This document shows positions 1 through 5,362 of a stretch of DNA of 5,362 nt, piece after piece. The notes beneath the pieces are model-generated. The model made no database searches and was not told where the DNA came from. It worked only from the letters and a program-made list of their open reading frames with translations. Every line of letters begins with the position of its first letter. The first letter of the stretch is position 1. Origin of the DNA: Bacillota bacterium (GTDB taxonomy: Bacteria > Bacillota > UBA5301 > JASBVW01); the NCBI GenBank assembly GCA_029961005.1, contig JASBVW010000119.1:1-5362 (forward strand), given 5' to 3'. Made by a program: the position numbers and the translations under genes.

Positions 1-272
1 GAGAGGCAGGCCTCCGCCTCGTCCAAAAGGCGGTCCAGGCTGTCCAGGTAACGCGGATCGCACTGCCTGGCCACCAGGGCCGAGCTCAACCGGTAGGGCA
101 CCCCCCTCTCCTCGCCCGCTGCCTGGAGCAGCGAGACCAAATGCTCCACTTCCTTCCTCCCCCCGCTCTGGCAGAGGGCGGTGCACTGGCCGCACCCCAC
201 CACCAGGACGCGGTTAACCCCCTCCAGCAACGAGAGGATCTCCGACAACGGCTTCTCCCGGGCCACGATCAC
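1..272 (-). CDS. metV: MetV-type methylene-THF reductase partner protein (N-terminal part, truncated by window edge)
   Basis: The 90 codons visible begin MIVAREKPLSEIL and match the small protein annotated as methylenetetrahydrofolate reductase C-terminal domain, called MetV in acetogens. Family knowledge: MetV binds the flavoprotein MetF and is needed for reduction of methylene-THF to methyl-THF in the cytoplasm. It carries conserved cysteines that hold a metal or Fe-S centre. Here C27, C30 and C34 form a VGCGQCTALCQSGG motif (residues 25-38), and C71 lies in a RQCDP motif. The chosen start is a GTG at 270-272, six bases after a GGGAGGTGA ribosome site. The next codon but one is also GTG (264-266), but it is farther from that site. 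The start lies 59 nt inside the acsE reading frame. The gene continues past position 1, where metF would be a plausible next gene. The family call is confident; the exact partner is inferred. Confidence 0.85.
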   Translation of the reverse strand, partial: MIVAREKPLSEILSLLEGVNRVLVVGCGQCTALCQSGGRKEVEHLVSLLQAAGEERGVPYRLSSALVARQCDPRYLDSLDRLLDEAEACL

Positions 273-1077
273 CTGCGTTCACCTCCCGCCTGGCGAGGCC
301 CTTTTCCAAAAAGGCCTCGCTGTAGATCTCCCGGCCGGTGAGAATCTCCCCGGCCGCGGCCACCTGCCTCAACTCTTCGTCCAACACGTCCGCCACCGCC
401 GCGTCCAGCCCCGCCGCCATCGCCATGGCCAGAAAAGTCCGGTTGAGCAGGGAGCGGTGCGGGCAGCGCTGGGAGACGTTGCTCAGCCCCACCACGGTCC
501 GCGGCGGCGGATCGGCCAGCGTCTTGATCTGCCGCAGGGTTTCCAGCACTTCCGGGATGTGCTCCTGGCCTACATTGACCGGGAGGACCAGGGGATCCAA
601 GAAAAGGTCCCGCACCGGAAAGCCGAACTCGTCAGCCGCCACCACGATCTCCATGGCCAAAGCCAGGCGGTCGGCGGCGTCGCGGGAGACCCCGCGGCGA
701 TTCATGGTCAGGGCAATGAGATAAGCCCCGTACTCCCGGGCTAGAGGGAAGTAACGCTCCAGATGCTCCCGCTCCGCCAGAGTGGAGTTGATGATGGGGC
801 GCCCCTTGGTCACCGCCTTCAATCCCGCTTCAATGACCTCCGGCTTGGGCGAATCCAGGCAGAGCGGGGTGTCCACCACTTCCTCGATCACCCGGACCAG
901 CCAGGGCATGGCGGAAGCGGGATCATCCACAGCCGGCCCGGTGTTGACGTCGAGAAAGGACGCCCCGGCCCGGGTCTGTTCCACGGCCAGCCGCTGGATG
1001 GGGCGCGGGTCGCGCTGCCGGATGGCCTCCGCCACGTCCTTGAACAGGCCGTTGATGCGCTCTCCGATGAAGATCAC
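214..1077 (-). CDS. acsE: 5-methyltetrahydrofolate:corrinoid/iron-sulfur protein methyltransferase
   Basis: This cytoplasmic enzyme transfers the methyl group of methyl-THF to Co(I) of the corrinoid iron-sulfur protein, linking the methyl and carbonyl branches of the Wood-Ljungdahl pathway. The 287-residue product is a single pterin-binding (DHPS-like) TIM barrel. Family signatures are IGERING (4-10), LDVNTGPAV (42-50), LCLDS with D75 (72-76), INST with N97 (96-99), LDPLVLP with D161 (160-166) and GLSNVSQ with N200 (197-203). The aspartates and asparagines correspond to folate- and methyl-transfer residues known in the Moorella enzyme. I prefer the GTG at 1075-1077: it follows an AGGAGGAG site by 7 nt, gives the family N-terminus MIFIGERING, and overlaps the acsD stop as GTGA. 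A GTG at 1096-1098 would add MERRRGG and would put that ribosome site inside the gene. The family is about 262 residues long, so the last 20-odd residues (from about 265) are an extra tail overlapping metV; see findings. Confidence 0.95.
   Translation of the reverse strand: MIFIGERINGLFKDVAEAIRQRDPRPIQRLAVEQTRAGASFLDVNTGPAVDDPASAMPWLVRVIEEVVDTPLCLDSPKPEVIEAGLKAVTKGRPIINSTLAEREHLERYFPLAREYGAYLIALTMNRRGVSRDAADRLALAMEIVVAADEFGFPVRDLFLDPLVLPVNVGQEHIPEVLETLRQIKTLADPPPRTVVGLSNVSQRCPHRSLLNRTFLAMAMAAGLDAAVADVLDEELRQVAAAGEILTGREIYSEAFLEKGLARREVNAGDRGPGEAVVGDPLVAGGG
279..287 (-). promoter_or_regulatory. Ribosome binding site for metV
   Basis: The minus strand reads GGGAGGTGA, a near-perfect anti-16S match, ending six bases before the GTG at 270-272. 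It decides the metV start and lies inside the acsE reading frame. It also contains a TGA (279-281) one frame away from acsE. Confidence 0.8.
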
Positions 1078-2033
1078 GCCGCCTCTCCTCCTTTCCACAA
1101 GCGGCCGAGGTGCTCCCGGAAGGCCGCCGCCGCCCTGGGGTCCAGCAGCACCAGGAGATCCGCCCCGGCCTGGGCCAGGGTGGAGGCAGTCAGCAGCTCC
1201 CAGACCACCCCCTGGACGGGCCCCCCGCTCCGGGCGGCCTGCGCCGCCTCCTTGGCCCGCCAGGCCTCGCTGCCGGGAAAGACGATAATGGGGGAGGCCA
1301 GGTTCCTTTCTCCCTGCAGGGCCGCCAGGCGAATCCGCTCCATGACCGAGTAGGTGTACTCCAGGCCGTAGCCCAACCCACCGGTGGTGGGGTCCAGGAC
1401 GATGCGCTCCTGCTTCACTCCCACCTCTTCCAACAAGATGCAGATCTGCTTCTGCATGTTGACGTCCACCGGGCTTTGAGCGATCAGGGAGTGGCCGTTG
1501 GCCATGGCCGCCGCCGCAATGGTCTTGTAGTTGTCCTTGGTCACCGGGCCCAAAAGGCAGCGCTGCCCGGCCAGGGCCTCGGCCACTTTAGGGAAGAGGG
1601 CGTTATCCTTTTCCACGTCGCCGCAGCCCAGGATGATGAGAGGGCTCTGTATCGCTCCTGAGAGGTCCCGCACCAGGGCCACCACCTCAGAGACCCCTTT
1701 GTTCTTCCCCTCGGGGCTGGCCCCGCTCAGGCGCAGGCAGATCAGTTCCGCGCCCCACTCTTCTTCGCACCGCCGTGCCCAGGCCACGGGATCATGGCAA
1801 GAAGGGCCCAGGGCATCCCGCAGGACTTGTGGCCAGTCCGGCAGCTCGTCGCGCACCTCCAGGGCCAGAGCGGGGCGGTGCGGGAGCGGCCCCTCCAAGG
1901 CCAGAAACGGCAGCGCACCCTCCCCGCCTACGGTGACACTCCGCTTTCCACCTCCAGCCTCGGCACCAGAAGGGCCAATGGTCACGGAGCAGATCCTAGC
2001 GGGCCATTTCTCCACCGGCCACTCGAACTTCAT
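1074..2033 (-). CDS. acsD: Corrinoid/iron-sulfur protein small subunit (CFeSP beta, CdhD family)
   Basis: This is the small subunit of the heterodimeric CFeSP, which shuttles methyl groups from AcsE to acetyl-CoA synthase. The 319-residue product matches AcsD/CdhD along its length: TVGGEGALPFLALEG (34-48), PDWPQVLRD (65-73), an LGCGDVEKD strand-loop (135-143), SPVDVN (187-192), DPTTGGLGYGLEY (214-226), SVMERIRLAALQG (229-241) and EAWRAKEA (256-263). Family knowledge: the subunit is a TIM barrel that, with the C-terminal domain of AcsC, encloses the corrinoid. It carries no Fe-S cluster. ATG at 2031-2033 has GGGAGGAGG 7 nt upstream, so the start is secure, although it lies 38 nt inside cooC. 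The stop TGA overlaps the acsE start. The length is normal for the family. Separation from acsC by two accessory genes is the notable contextual point. Confidence 0.96.
   Translation of the reverse strand: MKFEWPVEKWPARICSVTIGPSGAEAGGGKRSVTVGGEGALPFLALEGPLPHRPALALEVRDELPDWPQVLRDALGPSCHDPVAWARRCEEEWGAELICLRLSGASPEGKNKGVSEVVALVRDLSGAIQSPLIILGCGDVEKDNALFPKVAEALAGQRCLLGPVTKDNYKTIAAAAMANGHSLIAQSPVDVNMQKQICILLEEVGVKQERIVLDPTTGGLGYGLEYTYSVMERIRLAALQGERNLASPIIVFPGSEAWRAKEAAQAARSGGPVQGVVWELLTASTLAQAGADLLVLLDPRAAAAFREHLGRLWKGGEAA
1085..1092 (-). promoter_or_regulatory. Ribosome binding site for acsE
   Basis: The minus strand reads AGGAGGAG, 7 nt before the GTG at 1075-1077. It supports that start over the in-frame GTG at 1096-1098. 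The site is within the last codons of acsD, which suggests translational coupling. Confidence 0.8.
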
Positions 2034-2811
2034 CTTGTTTCCTCCTCCCTTGTACTTCGGCCAACCACTGAGCCAAAAAGGCGTTGATCTGCCGGACAGC
2101 CGGAGACCGGTCCGGCAGCTCAGAGAAAGGCCGGCCGCGCAGGTCGTACTCCAGAATCAGGGGATCGTAGGGGATGACCGCACCCAGCTCCAGGCCGGTG
2201 GCGGCAATCTCCCGCTCCATCTCCGGGGAGAGCCGGCCGTGCACCTTCGTCACCACCAGGTACCGGCGCTCCAGCTTCAGCCCCAGGTGGTCGGCCAGGT
2301 GAGCCACCCGGCCCGCCGAGCGCACCCCGCGCAGGCTGTTGTCGCTCACCACCAGGAAGAGGTGGGCCCCGCCGGTAAACCGCCGGCTCAGGTGTTCCAG
2401 CCCCGCCTCGTTGTCGATGACAGAAAAAGGATACCAGGCCGTCAGCGACTCGCAGAGGCGGCGCAGGAGGGCATTGGGGTAACAGTAGCACCCCTCCCCC
2501 TCCGGCCCGCCCATGGCCAGGAGGTCCACCTCCTTCCCTTCCGCCAGGGCCTCCCGGATGCGCATCTCCACGTAGGAACCCCGGTCCATCCCTGCCGGCG
2601 GGCCCTCCAGGCTCTGGGACATTTCTTTTAAGATATCCGCCACCTCCGCCGCCGGCTGGAGGCCCAAGGCTTCTCCCAGGTTGGAATTGGGGTCGGCATC
2701 CACGGCCAGCACCGGGCCCAGCTTCTCCTCTACCAGGTACCGGATGATCAGGGCTGCCAGGGTGGTCTTGCCGCACCCGCCCTTCCCTGCCACTGCAATC
2801 TGCAAACCCAT
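1996..2811 (-). CDS. cooC: CooC/AcsF-type nickel-centre maturation ATPase (deviant P-loop, MinD/SIMIBI class)
   Basis: A 271-residue soluble ATPase. The N-terminus IAVAGKGGCGKTT holds a deviant Walker A (residues 9-17) with both the signature lysine K10 and the P-loop lysine K15. VDADPNSNLGEALG (37-50) is the switch I region typical of CooC. GCYCYPN gives the C108-x-C110 pair that in CooC dimers binds metal at the interface. SVIDNEAGLEHLSRR (130-144) is the Walker-B/switch II segment. Family knowledge: CooC/AcsF use ATP to help insert nickel into CODH or acetyl-CoA synthase. Which of these this copy serves cannot be read from sequence; its place between CFeSP genes is only suggestive. The ATG at 2809-2811 follows GGGAGGG by 7 nt and is 21 nt after the RACo stop. 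The last 11 residues overlap acsD and look like a low-conservation tail. Confidence 0.92.
   Translation of the reverse strand: MGLQIAVAGKGGCGKTTLAALIIRYLVEEKLGPVLAVDADPNSNLGEALGLQPAAEVADILKEMSQSLEGPPAGMDRGSYVEMRIREALAEGKEVDLLAMGGPEGEGCYCYPNALLRRLCESLTAWYPFSVIDNEAGLEHLSRRFTGGAHLFLVVSDNSLRGVRSAGRVAHLADHLGLKLERRYLVVTKVHGRLSPEMEREIAATGLELGAVIPYDPLILEYDLRGRPFSELPDRSPAVRQINAFLAQWLAEVQGRRKQDEVRVAGGEMAR
2041..2049 (-). promoter_or_regulatory. Ribosome binding site for acsD
   Basis: The minus strand reads GGGAGGAGG, ending 7 nt before the ATG at 2031-2033. It lies within the 3' end of cooC and confirms that acsD really starts inside that gene. Confidence 0.8.
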
Positions 2812-2818
2812 TCCCTTT

Positions 2819-2825
2819 CCCTCCC
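2819..2825 (-). promoter_or_regulatory. Ribosome binding site for cooC-type gene
   Basis: The minus strand reads GGGAGGG, 7 nt before the ATG at 2809-2811. It sits in the only true intergenic gap of the window (2812-2832), which is too short to hold a promoter or terminator of its own. Confidence 0.7.
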
Positions 2826-2832
2826 TTCCCGG

Positions 2833-4740
2833 TCAGGCCGCCCCTTCTCCCCGCTGAAAGAGCTCCAGGTTGGTGTGGGGGATGAAAAGGGCGGAGATAA
2901 ACTCTTCCATGAAGGTATTGCCCAGGCTCAGCTCGAGGTAAGTGATCCGCTCCGCCAGTTCGACCGCTTCCTCCAGGAGGTGGCGCTGCAAGAGGACCCT
3001 CCGCGCCCCTTTCAGGGAGGTATTGCCGACGTAGCGGAAGCACTGGCCGGGCAGCGGCGGCAGGAGGCCCAAGGCGATGGATTCCTCCAGGTCCAGATAG
3101 CGCCCGAAGCCGCCGGCGATCCAAAACCGCTCGATTTGCCCCACGTCTAAGCTGACGGCGTGCAAAAGCGTCCGCAGGCCGGCGAAGATGGCCCCTTTGG
3201 CGCGGAGCAGGTTCTGAATGTCCGCCTGGGTCAGGACCACGTCTTGCCCCGTAGCCGTCTGAGCGGCCTCCACCAGGACGAACTCCCACTCGCCCTCCCT
3301 CTGGCGCAACCGGCGGCCGCCCTGCCCGGCTGTAAATTTGCCCGTACGGTCCACGATCCCGGCCCGGCGGAGCTGGGCCAGAGCGCTGATCAGGCCGGAG
3401 CCGCAGAGGCCAACGGGAGGCTGCTGCCCGATGGTGAAGACCCTGACCTCGCGCTCCACCGGGTCCCACTCGACCTTCTCGATGGCTCCCGGCACCGCCC
3501 GCACCCCACAGGTGACCCCCGACCCTTCAAAGGCCGGCCCGGCCGAACAGGCGCAACCCAAAAGCCACTCTTGGTGGCCCAAGACCATCTCTCCGTTGGT
3601 GCCGATGTCCAGGAGAAGGGTCAGCGGGCTCTCCCGGTCCAAGCCGGTGCTCAGCACCCCTGCCACCACGTCCCCGCCCAGGTAGCTGCTCACTCCGGGG
3701 ATGCCGTAGACCCAGGCCCGCGGATGGACCCGCAGGCCGATCTCCCCCGCCCGCACCGGAGGCGGAACGGTAAAGGCCGGAGTGTACGGCTCGCAGCGCA
3801 GGTAAGCCGGGGGTACACCCAACAAGAGGTGGGCCATGGTGGTATTGCCCGCGTAGACCACGGCCCTGATGTCGGAGGCGGCGATCCGCTCCTGAGCCGT
3901 CAGCTCTGCCACCAGGCGGTTGATGGTCTCGATCACCGCCCCTTGCAGCTCTTCCAACCCTTCCACGTGCTCGCCGGCGTAGATGATGCGGCTGATGACG
4001 TCGTCGCCGTATTTGATCTGCCGGTTGTACGCCCCTCGGGCGGCGCAGACCCGGCCCGACCCCAGGTTGACCAGCTCCGCCGCCACCGTGGTGGTGCCGA
4101 TGTCCACCGCCAGCCCGTAAAGGTGATAGCTGTTGCGGAGCGGCCGCAGGGCGGCCACTTCATAACCCCCGGGGGTGCGGCAAAGCACCCCCTGCACCTG
4201 CCAGCGATTCTCCCGCAACAGGTTAGGCAAGAGCTGCATCGTCCGCAGAGGGAGTTCGATCTTCGCTCCCCCGAGCTGTTCCCCCAACACCCGCAGCAGG
4301 CGCCGGCGGTCGTCGGCGTTGTCCTCCTGCCCCGGGGGAGGCAGGGTCAAGCTCAGGGAAAAACAGACCGGCGCCAGTTCGGTGGAAACCTCTTCTGCGG
4401 CCTCCAAGAGAATCCAGGCCTGCTCCCCCTCCCCGACCACCGCCTCCTCCCACCTTTCCGGAGCCGGTGCCGCAGGTACTTCCACCGTCAGAGACTTCTT
4501 GACCCGGGCCTGGCAGGCCAGGGTCCAGGTCAGGCCGCCTTCCGGCCACAGCGGGCCGGAGACCGCCTTTTCAGGAGCAGAGGAGCGGATGGCTACCCGG
4601 CAGCGGCGGCAGGTCCCCTGTCCGCCGCAACCCTGGTGGAGCTCGATCCCTGCGGCGTACGCCGCTTCCAGCAAGGGAGTCCCGGGCTCCACCTCCACTG
4701 TCAGCTCAGCCGGCAGAAACCGCACCTGCACGCGCCTCAC
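2833..4740 (-). CDS. RACo-type reductive activator of the corrinoid/iron-sulfur protein (2Fe-2S + DUF4445 ASKHA ATPase)
   Basis: A 635-residue protein that, by family knowledge, uses ATP to drive reduction of inactive Co(II) CFeSP back to Co(I). Residues 1-90 are a plant-type ferredoxin domain with C38, C44, C47 and C76 (CX5CX2CX28C), expected to bind one [2Fe-2S] cluster. A linker and middle region spans about 91-205. Residues from about 207 to the end form the DUF4445 ASKHA-like domain: LAVDIGTTTVAAELV (210-224, phosphate loop 1), GNTTM (298-302), DIGTNGE (378-384, phosphate loop 2), CGSGL (446-450) and IAGGFGRYLD (541-550). Older annotations call the Moorella homologue Orf7 or an uncharacterised metal-binding protein. 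The start is GTG at 4738-4740 with GGAGGG 7 nt upstream; it lies 35 nt inside acsC. In-frame GTGs at codons 4 and 6 are less well placed. Related activators also serve O-demethylase corrinoid proteins, but the setting between acsC and acsD favours CFeSP as the target. Confidence 0.93.
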   Translation of the reverse strand: MRRVQVRFLPAELTVEVEPGTPLLEAAYAAGIELHQGCGGQGTCRRCRVAIRSSAPEKAVSGPLWPEGGLTWTLACQARVKKSLTVEVPAAPAPERWEEAVVGEGEQAWILLEAAEEVSTELAPVCFSLSLTLPPPGQEDNADDRRRLLRVLGEQLGGAKIELPLRTMQLLPNLLRENRWQVQGVLCRTPGGYEVAALRPLRNSYHLYGLAVDIGTTTVAAELVNLGSGRVCAARGAYNRQIKYGDDVISRIIYAGEHVEGLEELQGAVIETINRLVAELTAQERIAASDIRAVVYAGNTTMAHLLLGVPPAYLRCEPYTPAFTVPPPVRAGEIGLRVHPRAWVYGIPGVSSYLGGDVVAGVLSTGLDRESPLTLLLDIGTNGEMVLGHQEWLLGCACSAGPAFEGSGVTCGVRAVPGAIEKVEWDPVEREVRVFTIGQQPPVGLCGSGLISALAQLRRAGIVDRTGKFTAGQGGRRLRQREGEWEFVLVEAAQTATGQDVVLTQADIQNLLRAKGAIFAGLRTLLHAVSLDVGQIERFWIAGGFGRYLDLEESIALGLLPPLPGQCFRYVGNTSLKGARRVLLQRHLLEEAVELAERITYLELSLGNTFMEEFISALFIPHTNLELFQRGEGAA

Positions 4741-5362
4741 GGTTCGTCCCTCCTCTCCCGGACCAACGGGTGCGCAGGAAGGCCGGCAAGCCGCTGGCCT
4801 CCCGCGGCCCCACCATGACTTCCCACCCCGACATCTCCGCCAGGCGCCCGCTGATCACCGCCACGTACCCGGGTATGATCAGGGTCCGGTGGCGGACCTT
4901 ACCCGCCACGCCGGTCTGCTCCAAGGCAGCCGTAATCTGCTCCGGCCCAAACTTTCCGGAAGCCCAGGCGGTCAAGACGGAGGTGCCATCGGTGTCCACG
5001 GTGACCAGATAGGAGGGCACCTTGCTGGCCTCCAGCTCGTTCAAGACCGAAAAGTACGTCAAGGAAAAGTTGGTGGTGACCAGCACCGGCGCCTCGGCGT
5101 CCGGCTCGCCCACGGGGTAGCACTCCGGCCGGACCTGGATGGGCTTTTGCGGATCGGTATAGATGTCCTGGCGCAGGGTCAGCAGGGGCAACAAAACCTC
5201 CGGCTCGGTCCGGTCCAGGACCACCACCGAGGCGTACTTGGCGATCCCCATGCCGGCCAGGGCGGCCGCCTGGTAGGGGTCTTCCTCCCGGACCTCCAGC
5301 AAGACCGGATAACCGAAGGGGCGGAAGCGCTTCTTGAGGGCCGCCCGCCTGATGGCCGTCAG
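4706..5362 (-). CDS. acsC: Corrinoid/iron-sulfur protein large subunit (CFeSP gamma), C-terminal half, 5' end outside window
   Basis: The frame is open to the right edge; 218 C-terminal residues are visible, beginning LTAIRRAALKKRF. They match the CFeSP large subunit: EEDPYQAAALAGMGIAKYASVVVLD (in-window residues 26-50), DIYTDPQKPIQVRPECYPVGEPD (66-88), VLVTTNFSLTYFSV (93-106), TVDTDG (121-126) and LIIPGYVAVISGRL..WEVMVGPREASGLP (161-193). Family knowledge: this C-terminal Rossmann-like domain binds the corrinoid in base-off form at the interface with AcsD, with the TNF(S/A)LTYF segment close to the cofactor. The N-terminal [4Fe-4S] domain of the roughly 445-residue family protein must lie beyond 5362. 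A TTG at 5300-5302 is an internal leucine codon, not a start. After the normal family end near W200, an 18-residue Gly/Arg/Ala-rich tail runs into the RACo gene. Confidence 0.94.
   Translation of the reverse strand: MTAIRRAALKKRFRPFGYPVLLEVREEDPYQAAALAGMGIAKYASVVVLDRTEPEVLLPLLTLRQDIYTDPQKPIQVRPECYPVGEPDAEAPVLVTTNFSLTYFSVLNELEASKVPSYLVTVDTDGTSVLTAWASGKFGPEQITAALEQTGVAGKVRHRTLIIPGYVAVISGRLAEMSGWEVMVGPREASGLPAFLRTRWSGRGGTNREARAGAVSAG
4748..4753 (-). promoter_or_regulatory. Ribosome binding site for the RACo gene
   Basis: The minus strand reads GGAGGG, 7 nt before the GTG at 4738-4740. It is embedded in acsC codons and selects this GTG over the in-frame GTGs at codons 4 and 6. Confidence 0.75.

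Noticed and set aside
1075..1098. Upstream GTG at 1096-1098 as the acsE start (adds MERRRGG)
   Set aside because: The strong AGGAGGAG site would lie inside the gene. The GTG at 1075-1077 gives the usual 7-nt spacing and the family N-terminus.
1531..2631. A 366-codon plus-strand open frame opposite acsD and cooC
   Set aside because: The composition is Ser/Arg/Pro-rich with no domain, and it is fully antisense to two conserved genes. I see no independent evidence of coding.
2812..2832. Possible promoter or terminator between the RACo and cooC genes
   Set aside because: The gap is 21 nt, purine-rich on the coding strand, mostly occupied by the ribosome site, with no inverted repeat or T-run.
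2120..3469. A 449-codon open minus-strand frame spanning the cooC/RACo junction
   Set aside because: It lies out of frame with two genes that have clear motifs and ribosome sites. Its product is Gly/Pro/Arg-rich low-complexity sequence, typical of an alternative frame in high-GC DNA.
3160..4818. A 552-codon open frame on the plus strand, antisense to the RACo gene
   Set aside because: Its translation is rich in Gln, His, Pro, Gly and Arg with no recognisable domain, and it mirrors a well-supported gene on the other strand. GC-rich codon third positions leave the antisense frame free of stops.
1..5362. Search for CRISPR repeats, tRNA/rRNA genes, insertion sequences or a novel defence or mobile system
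   Set aside because: All of the sequence is accounted for by six minus-strand pathway genes. I saw no direct or inverted repeat arrays, RNA genes or foreign-looking composition.

Overview
The window is wall-to-wall coding on the minus strand. It carries the 3' part of a carbonyl-branch/methyl-branch Wood-Ljungdahl (reductive acetyl-CoA) operon. In transcription order (right to left) the genes are: the C-terminal half of the corrinoid iron-sulfur protein large subunit (acsC, entering from beyond 5362); a RACo-type corrinoid protein reductive activator (2Fe-2S plus ASKHA ATPase); a CooC/AcsF-type deviant P-loop ATPase; the CFeSP small subunit (acsD); methyl-THF:CFeSP methyltransferase (acsE); and the start of a MetV-type protein associated with methylene-THF reductase, which runs off at position 1. 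The identifications rest on recognisable family sequence and motifs, not on any database search.

The set acsC-RACo-cooC-acsD-acsE-metV points to an anaerobic acetogen or autotrophic sulfate reducer of the Firmicutes (a Moorella / Carboxydothermus / Ammonifex / Desulfotomaculum-like lineage). The DNA is clearly GC-rich, more so than I would expect for Moorella, so a high-GC relative such as Ammonifex-like or uncultured Desulfotomaculia is a reasonable guess. The genus cannot be fixed from the window.

The genes form one pathway module. MetV probably partners a MetF that makes methyl-THF. AcsE moves the methyl group to Co(I) of the AcsC/AcsD corrinoid protein, which delivers it to acetyl-CoA synthase (expected upstream, beyond 5362, with CODH). 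RACo rescues corrinoid that has oxidised to Co(II). The CooC-like ATPase is probably a metal-centre maturation factor for CODH/ACS. The two accessory ATPases sit between the two CFeSP subunit genes.

The layout is extremely compact. There is one 21-nt gap (cooC after RACo), and every other junction is an overlap (35, 38, 4 and 59 nt). Each start has a strong purine-rich Shine-Dalgarno site, most of them inside the preceding gene. No promoter, terminator, RNA gene, mobile element, CRISPR array or repeat is visible, and there is no gene-free stretch above 300 bases. I see a well-known pathway with some unusual junctions, not a new system. The best point for a second look is the acsE/metV junction, where AcsE carries an extra C-terminal tail read through the metV start.
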